Part shown: piece after piece, positions 10,365-21,240 of the stretch
How positions within the stretch are numbered: the first letter of the stretch is position 1
Layout of the letters: every line of letters starts with the position of its first letter
NCBI GenBank assembly: GCA_036898135.1
Contig: CM072519.1
Location: 36,454,952-36,518,951 of the forward strand
Direction: 5' to 3'
Origin: Oncomelania hupensis
Lineage: Eukaryota; Mollusca; Gastropoda; Littorinimorpha; Pomatiopsidae
DNA: 64,000 nucleotides
Program-made: the position numbers and the translations under genes
The notes under the pieces: model-generated
The model's database searches: none
What the model saw: the letters and a program-made list of their open reading frames with translations, nothing else
What the model was told of the DNA's origin: nothing

Positions 10365-12935
10365 AATACTACGTCACGATGAATTCATCACTCAATTTGC
10401 ATAAGTTTAGTTCTACGTTGGAGGCACAGGTAGAGTCTAAGAATATACCAAATGTGAACCAAATCCTTCCTGTAGTTTGGGAGAAAATAGTATTAGAATA
10501 AAAAATACAACAAACTTTGACATCACCATGGTAACATCACCCGATTTGCTAATTTTTTTTATTTTGGTCGTCTTTTATGGTTCAATTTTTTCTAACTAAA
10601 TACCAAGTTTCAAAGAAATCCGTACTTTAGTTTCAGAGAAAAGTGCGCAAAATAAATAACTAAATGAAAATAAAAATATTACGTTACCACCACGAGGCCT
10701 CTCGATATACATAAGTTTTGACTAAGGCTCCACGCATCTGTAAACTCTCATTACATAACAAGAAATTTAAATGAAATGTAAAAAAAAATAGGAGACGTCA
10801 TCATGATTATGTCACTCGATTTGCCATAAATTTTGTTTGAGCTTGGAAGCATAGTTAAATCTAAGTCAATGCCAACATTGAACCAATTATAAATCTCTAC
10901 TGTAGTTTGTGAGAAAATAAGATTAGAAGAAAAAAAAAAGTTATGACGTCACCATGATGACGTCACTCAACATATCTAAGTTAGGTTAAAGCTCAAGGCA
11001 TCTGTAGAGTCTAATTACATGCGAAGTTTAAAAAAAAAATTAAAAATGACGTCACGATGATTATTAATCACTCGGTTTGCATAAGTTTGGTTTTCCCTTG
11101 GAGGCACAGATTAAGTCTAAAGTACATAGCAAATGTCACGTGGGGTTTATGGGCTCTGCACAATGGAATTATGGACCCTCACGGTTATTCGGTGGGAACT
11201 GCTAGTAAGTCACCCTATGAATTACTTTAATAAATTTATTTGTTTAGCTCGTTCTGTGTTAAGGTTGGGGTACAGAAATAGATAGAAAAATGGTAAGAGA
11301 TTACTGTCACACTAGCTTTCACACGGCTATGAATCATATGTAGTCCAGCCACTTGATAACAGTTAAAATCACACATTTATTTCTTCTACTCTATACAAGA
11401 TTCTCTAAGTACTAATCTAACTTAAAATGTCTCAGTCACTGCTAATAGTTCGATCGCTGATAGTCTAGGCAGCTGTTATATCTTCATCGGGCACTTGCTA
11501 TAAGTTCTCATGTAGATTTGGACTACTGTGGTCCGTTATACAGTTTCTGAAGAGTTGGACTACTGTGGTCCTGTTATGATCAGTTTAAGTGCACCTTCGT
11601 TGATTACACTTAACTTTCTGATGGTGCGGTCGAAGTCCTTCTGTGAGGTAGCTTCTGGGACACCTTTGTCGTTGTGTAGTTGGGTTCCCTTGCCACGCTG
11701 TGGGGTCTGACAGGGTGTTTTTCAGGGTAGCTCTTTCCGACTTGTGCGGTAGAGGCTCCTCAACCAACTAGTCGTTTCTGTGGAGTGGGGTGCACAGGAT
11801 AGCTCGGGATAGCTCGCCTGCTCGTCTGTAATATAAGAGACAAAATTCTGCACAACCCTGAATAATTCGGTTTGTGCAGAGCGTCTCACTGAAAGCCAAA
11901 GTAGCCCTCAGTGATAGCTCCACATCTCTATACATAAGCGACGAACATTCTGCTACTTCCGGGTTCCACTGGAATCTCACTCTAAATTCCTATACATACA
12001 TAAATATCAAACGTGGCTAACTATACACATACAGAATTACTAATATTATAAACATTCAGTGGTACAGCCACTGGTCTGCAAACATACATATAAGTTAAAC
12101 AACAGTGGTTCCGTATGGTATGCAACATGGCGGCGCAACCGGTCGTGTTTCGCCACGTGTTCGGCGTTTCCACATGGTCACGCAAATTCGGATTAACAAT
12201 TCACATTTATGCATAGCAAATTCCACAAACATAATTTCCACAATAATATACATATATCACGATGAAACAGAAGGGTGTTCATTTACCTGTTTGACAAGTT
12301 CAGGCCCGTGACGACTTGATAGAACTCTAAGATTCTAAGTCCTGCTTCCTGGTCTAAGTGTGGAGAGATTTCTCTGCCAGCTTCTAGCTGTTAACACTTC
12401 GGTGTATTCCTCCCAACTGACCAAAGCTGTGTTAGGCTCGGACCCAGTCAAACTGGCTCGAACCGCTTTGCCTAAGCTCTCATTGGGTAAAATGTTTACG
12501 ACTCTCGCACACAGTGTTGATTCACTGGGCTGTGAGGGTCTGGCTCGCAGTGTGTACTTTTATTGCTGCTGTGTTATATACTGACTCTCTTAATGTTACA
12601 AATACTACACAAGGCTGAATAGTCAATGAGCAGAGTTAAAACTAGCCAGTTCGTGACAGCAAACTTGAGTCAAATCCCTCCAGTTGATTTGGAGAAAATA
12701 GGATTAAAAAGAAACACAACAAATTATAAAATCACCATGATGACGTCAACCGATCTGCTTTTTGTGTATGTGTCATCTGGCAGGGTGCACTATTTCCTAA
12801 CTAAATGCCAAGTTTCACAGAAATCCGTCAATTAGTTTCAGAGAAAGGTTCGCAAATGTTACCTCCGGGCGGACGCCGGACGGACGGACAAAGCCAAAAA
12901 CAATAGCTCCAGGGCTTTACAGCTCTGGAACTTGA
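10365..12935. repeat. TGACGTCA-rich degenerate tandem array (split by solo LTR 2)
   Basis: Imperfect units recur through 10365-11133 and resume at 12659-12935. Recurrent landmarks are (A)TGACGTCAC(C/G)ATGATGAC, TTTGCATAAGTTT, GAGAAAATA(A/G)GATTA, ACCAAGTTTCA(C/A)AGAAATCCG and TTTCAGAGAAA. The palindrome TGACGTCA is perfect at 10943-10950 and 10958-10965. The array ends in CCGGACGGACGGACAAAGCC and a hairpin-forming AGCTCCAGGGCT / AGCTCTGGAACT pair, then A-rich sequence, resembling the 3' terminus of some non-LTR elements. No coding frame was found. Confidence 0.7.
11134..12658. mobile_element. Putative solo LTR 2 (1525 bp)
   Basis: Begins TGTCACGTGGGG and ends CAGTTCGTGACA, so the terminal 7 bases TGTCACG/CGTGACA are perfect inverted repeats. 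It is flanked by a perfect 5-bp duplication GCAAA (11129-11133, 12659-12663) and interrupts the TGACGTCA array between a half-unit ending ACATAGCAAA and one resuming CTTGAGTCAAATCCCTCC. TGTCACG termini are common in Ty3/gypsy-type LTRs, but the clade is not shown. No internal coding frame. A 29-33-bp duplication with the core TTGGACTACTGTGGTCC lies at 11518-11586. Confidence 0.75.
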
Positions 12936-13241
12936 AAAAAAAGTGAAGAGGATATTATGATAAAACGATTACCAGGAAATAGGGAACCAAAGATTATAAA
13001 TATGACGAGATAAAGAACAAAGTCGCTGTTATCAAAGGCGATGGTGACGTGGACGAAGAGAACGATGACGGGAGTGACGTGGTTTTGAGTAGTAAGTCAG
13101 AGCGCAGTTTTGTTTTGTGTATGTCAGCTTTAGACAATACTTGGTCCGATGGGATGATGAAAATGACGACTACGGCGGCGACAGTGATCATGACGCTGAT
13201 GTTGCGTACTGCTTGCTGCTGTTGCCGACGACAATGACGGA

Positions 13242-13289
<48 letters not shown>

Positions 13290-13322
13290 GACGACGATGA
13301 TGATGATGATGATGACGACGAC

Positions 13323-13385
<63 letters not shown>

Positions 13386-13410
13386 GACGACGATGATGAT
13401 GATGATGATA

Positions 13411-13481
<71 letters not shown>

Positions 13482-13515
13482 GACGATGATGATGATGATG
13501 ACGATAATGATAATG
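13242..13515. repeat. (GAT)n array
   Basis: About 90 GAT/ATG units with GAC and GAA variants. Poly-Met or poly-Asp frames are artefacts. Confidence 0.95.
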
Positions 13516-14023
13516 AAGAATAACTACAAAGTTGTCGACGTTGCAGTTGCTACATCAGCCAAAAGTGGCTGCTAGGCATATTTTATTCATTGAAGAAAAA
13601 ACTCAATTTGTTTGGCACAACACCAATGAATGGAACCTGATTACTATAAATGACAATAAATCACAAAAAGTTGATTACCTCAATTCACACACTTTCCAGA
13701 TCGGCCAAGTTGATACAGTCCATCATTTCACTCTTGTCAATCACAACGCTGCAGCCAGTGTCCTCTTTTGTGTGCTACTTCTGACTCAACTTGACTTGTC
13801 TTAACTAGGTTGGAGATAGGTCTCCGCCCTGGTACGTTCATTGACATTTTAATTAAGGATGTTCCAAGATAAACAATCCACTTTCTACAGACTGACAACA
13901 AAGGGCCATAGTGGAACTTACACATGTACCTAACAACATCGCCTACTTCATTTACTACAACACACCCATGAGGCATGCGTTACTGCAATGTTTCCACCAA
14001 TTCTTTTTTCATCATCAACATCG
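13516..14023. other. No gene seen
   Basis: Mixed-composition spacer between two complementary trinucleotide arrays. Confidence 0.5.
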
Positions 14024-14067
<44 letters not shown>

Positions 14068-14111
14068 GTCGTCGTCATCATCATCATCACCATCGCCATC
14101 ACCATCACAAC

Positions 14112-14145
<34 letters not shown>

Positions 14146-14186
14146 GTCATCGTCATCATCATCACCATCGCCATCACCATCACAAC

Positions 14187-14250
<64 letters not shown>

Positions 14251-14310
14251 TTTTTCTTCTACTTCATCATCATCACCATCACCATCATCATCATCTTTTT
14301 CTTCTTCTAC

Positions 14311-14377
<67 letters not shown>

Positions 14378-14411
14378 CATCATCATCATCATCATCACCA
14401 TCAGCATCACC
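14024..14411. repeat. (ATC)n array, complementary in orientation to 13242-13515
   Basis: About 125 ATC units with CACCATCGCCATCACCAT and TTTTTCTTCTACT interruptions, each present twice, implying internal segmental duplication. Confidence 0.95.
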
Positions 14412-15215
14412 ATCGACACATTTTTTATTCGTTAATTTTTTTTTCTCGGGTTGGTTTGATTTTTGCTCCACACATTACATTTCCTTTTTTTTTGAATGAT
14501 AAAATCAGTAAAATACATATTGAGTCTTGTGTTTGATCTGTGTTATGGGAAATAGGGTGGGGTAAGAGTGGTGGAGGGTGGTAACACACAAAACCGAGAT
14601 TCCACATTCTTTCGGCGCTTGTTCTGTGTTGCTTTATTTATTAAGATTATTAGTTTGCATTGATTCCTTCTGGGTCTCTTTAATTCCATCTTCCACCCTT
14701 TTTTTTTTAAAGTTAAGTGACGACTTTTCTCCTTGCTGTAGGGCCAGTCAAATTTAGCAGACAAAGGCACTGTTGTATTGAAATTATTGACAACGTTCAT
14801 CTGATCTATTCTGATAAGGTGCTACGTGTCAATATTTAATCGGGTAAACAGAGCGCTAACAGTCTTGCCTTTCAAGTCAGTAATGGCTTAAGAAAATGCC
14901 ACGTTCCCTTGTGCACCGTGGCTAGTTCTTCGATTAGTGTTCTTCTTATGAATAAGTTAATCCATGTCAAGTCTGGCGAAGGAGGTTGTGTCAGACTATG
15001 AAACGGCGCCTTTGTCTTCTGTACGGCACTCTCACCTTTCCAACAACATGCCACATCGCCAGCGTTCCATACGGTACGTAGATCAGCTTGAGTTATAACC
15101 TCATCGCCCATAACCGTCTTGCCTGGCGAGTTATAACTAGCCCCACTTAACGGCCAATAACTCAATTAACTCATCACGTTGCGTGTCTCGCATGCCACGC
15201 GACCTCTGCACGCCA
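14412..15215. other. No gene seen
   Basis: Mixed sequence. A 97-codon minus-strand frame at 14872-15165 is not recognised and is not called. Confidence 0.45.
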
Positions 15216-15398
15216 TGACGCGCTTCCGCTCCGTGACGTAGAAGACAAGCCCCCACGAGGCGAGGGAGTATCGCATGACGCCTGCGCTGCATCTTGTGAC
15301 GCATTAAAACCATACCTTCAGTTGGATCTTATGACGTGTCACTCTGCGTGACGTCGACGAAAAGGGGTTGTAACGTCACAAGAACCCGTCAGACGTCA
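15216..15398. promoter_or_regulatory. Cluster of eight TGACG/CGTCA (CRE-half-site-like) motifs
   Basis: TGACG at 15216, 15234, 15276, 15297, 15332 and 15349, and CGTCA at 15374 and 15394. Chance expectation for this 5-mer on both strands in 183 bp is about 0.4 at equal base composition. CREB/ATF and related bZIP factors bind TGACG(TCA). Whether this is a functional enhancer or a decayed TGACG-containing repeat is unknown. The segment is also locally CpG-rich. Confidence 0.35.
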
Positions 15399-15416
15399 AA
15401 AATGATCTGGAGGATG

Positions 15417-15539
15417 TCACACGAAACCAGGGTGATCTGTGGACAAGAGGTGCCTTTCTGTCTCTTCAATGGGTCGCTGGGCAAGTTCCTCAGGTGTCCA
15501 GACCACAGACCTTTTCTTCCCACCGCGTGGTTCAGACAT
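15417..15539 (-). CDS. Unrecognised small ORF (40 aa), speculative
   Basis: A minus-strand ATG at 15539 in the context CTGCCATGT opens a 40-residue frame starting MSEPRGGKKRSVVWTPEELA and ending at a TGA at 15417. It is charged and of ordinary composition, unlike the simple-repeat frames around it, and lies beside the TGACG cluster. No domain is recognised and no clear splice donor was identified. It could be a first coding exon, a decayed gene piece or chance. Confidence 0.15.
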   Translation of the reverse strand: MSEPRGGKKRSVVWTPEELAQRPIEETERHLLSTDHPGFV

Positions 15540-15599
15540 GGCAGCTCTGACTAATATGAAGTGCAATGTTACATGGAGTATGAAGAAGGAGTTTGTCAA

Positions 15600-17403
15600 C
15601 TGTCATTCTGAGGCTAGAAAACTGTATTTGACTGTTTTTGTTACATGAACAATTTATCACGTTTAAAATTTCTCTTTTTTTAGCAAAGTCTGCTGTTATG
15701 AATTTATATCTGAATCTGAAACAACACCTTAAGGCTATCCAGTGAAGGTGATAATGGTGGTGGAAGGGGAAAGAAAGGATGGGGGAGGGAGAAAGGAAGT
15801 AGACTTTTGGAATAGATTATACGATGATGTCATTTTGTTTTTATTGTAATTGAGAAAGGAATATGAACATCTTTCATTTCCAGTCAAAGAGCAATCATAT
15901 CTGGCAGAGTCCACACCCTTTTGATTTTAACCATCATCCTATGCTCGTTCTCATAACTATGGTCAAGTCAGCAATTCTTTATTCCAATACAGTGGAAGAT
16001 GTTGATGACATCAGTCCACAGAGCTAACATTAACCATAACCATTAGTCTACCCTAACAAAACTATTTTCTTTGATGACACGTTATTTCTGGGCCTCTAAT
16101 TCGTGGGACGTCGTGTACTCAATGAGTGGATTATCTTAGCCACCGAAGAAGGTTTTATCCTAGGATCTGTGGTTTTTACGTACTACCTATAACAAATTAA
16201 CCCTTTTTTTTTCTTTTTTTTGGGGTTGGGGGTCGGGGGGATATTCGGCTTTACTTCCGAAAAATGCACGCACAAAGGAGATTATGTGGTTTAAAACCAT
16301 TGTTTAGGATATCACCCCGATCAAGTCTTATCCTAAACCTAATCCATTCCTATACACCTAACCCAACTAACACTTTCTTTCAGTAACAACAATATCGTCT
16401 GTCCTTGGAGTGGACCTCAAAAACATCTGTACAGGGGCGTAGTGGTAACTGTCGATCCCATGCGGTGTGCGAACTAACCCTATATTTACACACACACAAA
16501 CACACACACACATATGTTTGTAAATACGTTTGTATTCCTGATGGCTGGGTGCCTATTGTTATTGAGCATGACTGTTTTTCTTAATGAAGTCATTCGCTTT
16601 ATTTGAAAAGACCGCAATCATCATAATAGTTTGTCCTGTGCGTTGCGTTGATGCTCAAGAGTTAGGATGAACTCAGAAACATATCGCATAGCTGTGAATG
16701 GTCGAGCACCTCTGTAGTGGAAAAGCGTGGAGAAGTAAGCCTCGGTTAGTCGTACCTACTACGCAGTGTGTGGCTCAGACACTGCAGCGAAGAAGCCTCA
16801 GCGGAGGTGTCCATTTTGACACGTAACTTAACGCGAGAACCCCGCAACAGTGAGCGAGACTGAAAGCGCGTGCAATATGATATGGCAATTTCACGCCTCC
16901 TGACGCGGAAGATGCTCCTGTGTTGTTCCTTCATAATTCAGGATGAATGTAGGGATTTTCAGTGTGAATTTGTAGAGATTTCCAGTGTGACTACAGATGT
17001 ACGCGTACATTTGAAAGAAAACAAAATTTTATACTCCCCTTTTTAATGTGTAGCGGTTGTGCGTGTTAAGTGAATTAAATTGTGCGGATGTTGTGTTAAT
17101 GAAAGATTTCACCTTTTTAATTTTATTTATTTATATTATTTTGCCCAGTGGGATTCAGTATGTGGAATGATAACATTATTAGAAACTCAGTGTGAATAAG
17201 AAAATCCGGTGGAAATTATTTCTAAAAAAAAAGAAGTAAATTTGTATCGTCCTTGCGCGTTCATTTATTTGCGTGTACGTTGTGTGGGCCACAATACATT
17301 GTACATGTTTTTAAAGGGCGAAAAGTAGCGAAGTATTTGAAAAGCAGAGCTTTTCATGGCTCTAATAATTAAAAGATGGAATTACTAGTCGAAGAGAAGG
17401 CAG
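15600..17403. other. No gene seen
   Basis: Largest repeat-poor stretch of the left half. It holds a short (CA)n near 16488-16512 and a T/G-rich tract near 16203-16240. Short open frames show no recognisable domain. Confidence 0.5.
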
Positions 17404-17405
17404 CA

Positions 17406-17406
<1 letters not shown>

Positions 17407-17498
<92 letters not shown>

Positions 17499-17518
17499 AA
17501 TATTATATTATTATTATT

Positions 17519-17604
<86 letters not shown>
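17407..17604. repeat. (CTA)n then (ATC)n compound microsatellite
   Basis: About 31 ACT units (17407-17499), a short AT-rich link, then about 28 ATC units (17520-17604). Confidence 0.95.
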
Positions 17605-18274
17605 TTTATTATTTTAATATTATTATTAACAGGGTATTGGGGGAAGGTTTCTAGTTGGGGGGTAGGGGAGACGTTGGCGTTGTTAATATTGTATTGGGGG
17701 AGAGACTGGTAGGTGTGGGTAACAAGTGGGGGAGATGGGGCTGCGTGGATCGGTGGCACGTGAAGTTCGCTTATTTTGACAGAACTAATTGGGCAGAACG
17801 CAAAGGGAGAGAGGTCAGTCAGCATTGGTGGCCGTCAGATATTCTAGTCTCCCATTCCAGTCAGTTGATTAATGAGACATTTAGCGTTAATCCTCACCCC
17901 TCCAACCCTCCAGTGGGTATATCCACACATACTGCTGTCTCACCAGTCGTTACCACCACCCCGTCCCGCCTCCCCCATAGCCCCAGACCGGTATCTCACC
18001 TGTTGCGTCCATTTTACCCTGAAAACACACCTGATCCTCGGTCTTTAAAAGTTGTTTGTATAATATAATAGTGATTTTTCTTAAGTAAATCAGTTCAAAG
18101 CTCAGGGACTAAACTAAATTAGTGGGTTTTATTTAAACAATAGAGGGTGTCGGTATAAAAAATATATATTTCCTATAAAAGACTATAGGGTTGGCGATAA
18201 GAACATGCCTACATTGGTCAATAACACGCAACCACATACACATCCCAACACCCAAAAACACTCACTCAGGGCGC
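17605..18274. other. No gene seen
   Basis: A 137-codon plus-strand frame (17655-18068) is G-rich then Pro/Ser-rich with no recognisable domain. Judged non-coding. Confidence 0.45.
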
Positions 18275-18485
18275 CTAAGAAAATGCCTCTCTAAAAATAT
18301 GCGTCTTCAAGTTGATTTTAAAAGACGCTAGTGAAGGACTGTGGCGGACGGACCGAGCTGAGGTAGCGAGTTCCAGGTCTGAACTGAGAAGAAACTGAAG
18401 GCTCGACCACCGTGTCTCACCCTGTGGTATTCTGGTACACGGAACATCATTTCATCTGCAGACGTAACTCTAAAGTCGTTGGGGC
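18275..18485 (-). pseudogene. LINE reverse transcriptase extreme C-terminus
   Basis: Read on the minus strand, one frame gives RVRHGGRAFSFFSVQTWNSL followed by P. After a frameshift a second frame gives PSLASFKINLKTHIFREAFS and a TAG (complement of 18275-18277). The order RAFS-x-x-x-x-x-WNSLP then SL-x-SFK-x-x-LKTHLF is a recurrent ending of animal non-LTR retrotransposon proteins. About 70 codons survive. It directly precedes family D copy D2. Clade not assigned. Confidence 0.65.
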
Positions 18486-18504
18486 ACCACAAATGATAGG
18501 CCTA

Positions 18505-19092
18505 CCTCCATGGGGGTGCCGGGGGTTTCTCTATAAATAGTATTTCCACTTTCTGGAAATTTGGTGCTTTAAATTCCCACTGTCGCGGTCTTTCTCCTTC
18601 GCTCTGTCTCATTCCTAGTCTGTTCTATCAATCTATTATACTATCTCTTCGCTAGACCAGTTACCTACCTTTTTCTTAAAAACTCATCCTGGATAAAACT
18701 CCTCATTTGTGTGTGAGGTCTGTTGGAACAGCTTGGGAATATTGGACGCTTTCTGCTAAATGGTCACTGGGGCTTCCTATGATATTATTATTTGGCAATG
18801 TAAGCATTTAATATGTATGTGTTTAGTTGATATTTTATAATGATGTTTCTATTCTATTTTGTTTTTGTAAACGGGGGTTCGATAAATTAGAGTATAGCCT
18901 CAACGTCCCCTGCGTGGGATGCCTTTTTGTAAAGTGACCGGCTGGTGGAGTGTCTTCAGTGTTACCAATAGGGTTGTTTCGGTAGATCTTTAATGCGGAT
19001 CAAGGGTGAGTCCTCATTCAGCCAAGTTATGGTCTTGATTTTGTGGTCCTGATTCGGTTCTTTGCAGTCCGCTGGATGCTGTAAGCAATGTA
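18505..19092 (+). mobile_element. Family D retroposon, copy D2 (3' module b)
   Basis: Starts within the family at GGGTGCCGGGGGTTTC, contains TATAAATAGTAT, GTTCTATCAATCTA and GTAAACGGGGGTTCGATAAA, and ends TGCAGTCCGCTGGATGCTG with an ACTAACTAAC tail. The 3' module is the b type shared with D3, D7 and D9. Confidence 0.85.
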
Positions 19093-19099
19093 TTACTAA

Positions 19100-19235
19100 C
19101 TAACCACAAATAATCGTTTTACAAGCGTCCTGCATCTTTCTCTATCATCAGCAACCCCTCATGAGTCCACTCAGTGTCAAGCCAGTCCATTCGCTCTTTG
19201 TCTTCCTACCGCTGTGTCCCCCTACTTCTGCCTAA
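19100..19235 (-). pseudogene. LINE C-terminal tail remnant
   Basis: Minus-strand translation gives GRKTKSEWTGLTLSGLMR in one frame and, after a frameshift, DDRERCRTLVKRL in another. In several animal LINE families the protein ends with a GRQRK-x-W-x-x-x-x-x-x-WTG-x-x-x-x-x-x-x-R-x-x-x-DR-x-x-WR-x-LV pattern, which this resembles. It is short and frame-shifted, so the assignment is tentative. Confidence 0.4.
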
Positions 19236-19442
19236 TTGACGTCTGAAAATACTGAAACGCTGGCCGACATTGTCATAGTTCTTGTTAATTGTTTTTGTTT
19301 TATTCCCATTTAATAGTTTTGTTCTTACTGTATCATTGTTTCAGTGTTGTAGTGTTTCTTTATGAGCCGTCAAAAGCATAATTGTTCCCAGGGCCAATGC
19401 ATTTGGACATTATATATATAGATAAAATATTGTATTTGTTAC

Positions 19443-19481
19443 GTGTGTGTGTGTGTGTGTGCGTGTGTGTGTGTGTGTGTT
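19443..19481. repeat. (GT)n microsatellite
   Basis: About 19 GT units with one GC interruption. Confidence 0.9.
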
Positions 19482-19813
19482 CGTTCACGCGCACGCGCAT
19501 TTAACTTGTACTCGTGTTCAAAGTTTTGACCGCAAACGGACATTGACATTGTGTCAGTCAGTAATCAGCACAACTAAACAAGGTTGGGCACGTCAGGACA
19601 ACGTAATTGACCGCTGCTGACGCTGGCAATGTTTAAAGATTATTTGCGGAGGGCCAATACGCCGCGAAGACAGCGTGACCACTCGAATTGAATTGAGAGA
19701 GAGGATCAATGAAGTCGGAATAAAACTGTACCTTGTCACATCTACAAGGTTTGTGAGAAAAATCCATATTTCGTCTCCATTGAGGGGTGCAGCAGCAGCA
19801 GCAGAAGAAGCTG

Positions 19814-19814
<1 letters not shown>

Positions 19815-19887
<73 letters not shown>
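19815..19887. repeat. (GAT)n microsatellite
   Basis: About 24 GAT units after a short (CAG)n run. The flanks 19482-19814 and 19888-20326 show no gene. Confidence 0.95.
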
Positions 19888-19888
<1 letters not shown>

Positions 19889-20326
19889 CGACGATTGATG
19901 GTGATGATGATTATAATGATGACTGAAGAAGAACGAGGAGGAGAACGGTGAGGAGGAAAAGAGAAAAGGAGAGAAGAGGCCGCTCTAAAGGACAGAAGAT
20001 GGGATTACATTGTTGATTGAAACGGAAACAGCCACTAGGAAGTATGATCGAAAGCTGAGGAGTCACGGTTGACAGAAGAAAATTGTAATAGACGTACTTT
20101 GTGTGTTATTGCTTTAGTATAGACTTCTTTCATTTATTATGCTAACTTTATTTTAAATAAATGTGCATTCAGTTTTATATGGCGTTACTGTTCGATTTTA
20201 CTTTTGTGCAGGATGGGGTTTCCGGCAATTTGTTTTAATTATTCTGGACATTAAAATTAGTATTAACGATTTGTACCACTTAATGTAGAAGTGATTTCAA
20301 GGGTGAGACAGAGAGAAAGAGAGAGA

Positions 20327-20410
20327 GATAAGATAAGATAAGATAAGATAAGATAAGATAAGATAAGATAAGATAAGATAAGATAAGATAAGATAAGATA
20401 AGATAAGATA
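20327..20410. repeat. (AGATA)n pentanucleotide array
   Basis: About 17 perfect AGATA units, the complement of the CTTAT motif at 2811-2893. Confidence 0.95.
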
Positions 20411-20439
20411 AAAATTTTATTTTGCAATGAAAAAGTGTA

Positions 20440-20520
20440 CGCGCTAGATGCCCTTTTTTACACCTTGCCTTTGGGGCTTGTACCAATTATTATTAAATAC
20501 AATAACTTAATGTTATAACA
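20440..20520 (-). repeat. Retroposon 3'-end-like repeat T, copy 2
   Basis: Shares TTTTTACACCTTGCCTTTGG and GGCTTGTA with 2938-3010, in the same orientation, although the adjoining pentanucleotide arrays are on opposite strands. Confidence 0.5.
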
Positions 20521-20643
20521 TTACAATCATGGAACAATAACAAATAAACAAGGTCGTCATTAGAAATTATCATTTTTAAGAGAGAGAGAGAGAGAAAAAC
20601 AGAGAGAGAGAAGGACAGAGACAGAGGGAATCGTTTAAATATC

Positions 20644-20945
20644 CTAAGCAGGTGTCGGATAGTGCAGTGGTTGGAGCACTCGCTACTGTGTCGAAAGTGA
20701 AGCACCGTCCGGTGCGGTTAGCACTTGGATGGGTGACCGCTAAGGTGTGAAGCGACAAACAACAACGCCCCCAGTTGACTCAACTGTGATTGAGTACCTA
20801 CTCTCTTGAGGGTGGGGAAGGTAAAGCAGCGAGGGAGAGAGTTGGGCATCACCCTCATTACGCTGGCCCAAGATAAGTGTGATCTCCAACATCACGCTTC
20901 CCTACGGCCACAAGGCTATGGGATTACCTTTACCTTTTTACCTTT
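20644..20945 (+). mobile_element. SINE-like retroposon with a 5S-rRNA-like segment
   Basis: GGATAGTGCAGTGGTTGGAG resembles a tRNA-type A box. It is followed at about 20714 by GCGGTTAGCACTTGGATGGG and TGACCGC, which closely resembles the 5S rRNA internal control region (GGTTAGTACTTGGATGGGAG then ACCGCC in vertebrates). The body ends CTACGGCCACAAGGCTATGG and then CCTTTACCTTTTTACC. No second copy exists in the window. Either a 5S-derived (SINE3-like) or a composite tRNA/5S element is possible. Confidence 0.6.
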
Positions 20946-21018
20946 TTATCCTAAGCAGTTCGCACCTTTCGTTGGTGGTTCTTAAATGCTATTTGCATTC
21001 TCTCATTACCGCAGCCGC

Positions 21019-21240
21019 TCGAAGGTCAATAAATTTCAGTACAGCCTCAGCGTCCCCTGCATGGGATGCCTTTATTGTATAGTGACCGGCTGGTGGAGTG
21101 CCTTAAGTGTTACCATTAGGGTTGTTTCAGAAGATCTTTTATACGGATCGGGGGCGAGTCTTCTTTCAACCAAGTTGTGTTCATGATTCGCTCTTTGCAG
21201 TCCCCTGGACCACATAAACAATGACTAACTAACTCAACTA
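21019..21240 (+). mobile_element. Family D retroposon, copy D3 (5'-truncated, module b)
   Basis: Aligns to the 3' third of the family from AGTACAGCCTCAGCGTCCCC through CAACCAAGTTGTG and ends CAATGACTAACTAAC. Confidence 0.8.

Noticed and set aside
13911..14536. Poly-His, poly-Ile and poly-Ser frames of over 170 codons
   Set aside because: Direct translations of the (ATC)n array in three frames; no flanking coding sequence.
16432..16480. hAT-like terminus CAGGGGCGTAGTGG
   Set aside because: Only one end was found, with no partner inverted repeat and no target duplication.
17655..18068. 137-codon plus-strand frame
   Set aside because: G-rich then Pro/Ser/Thr-rich, no domain, no splice signals of note, adjacent to microsatellites.
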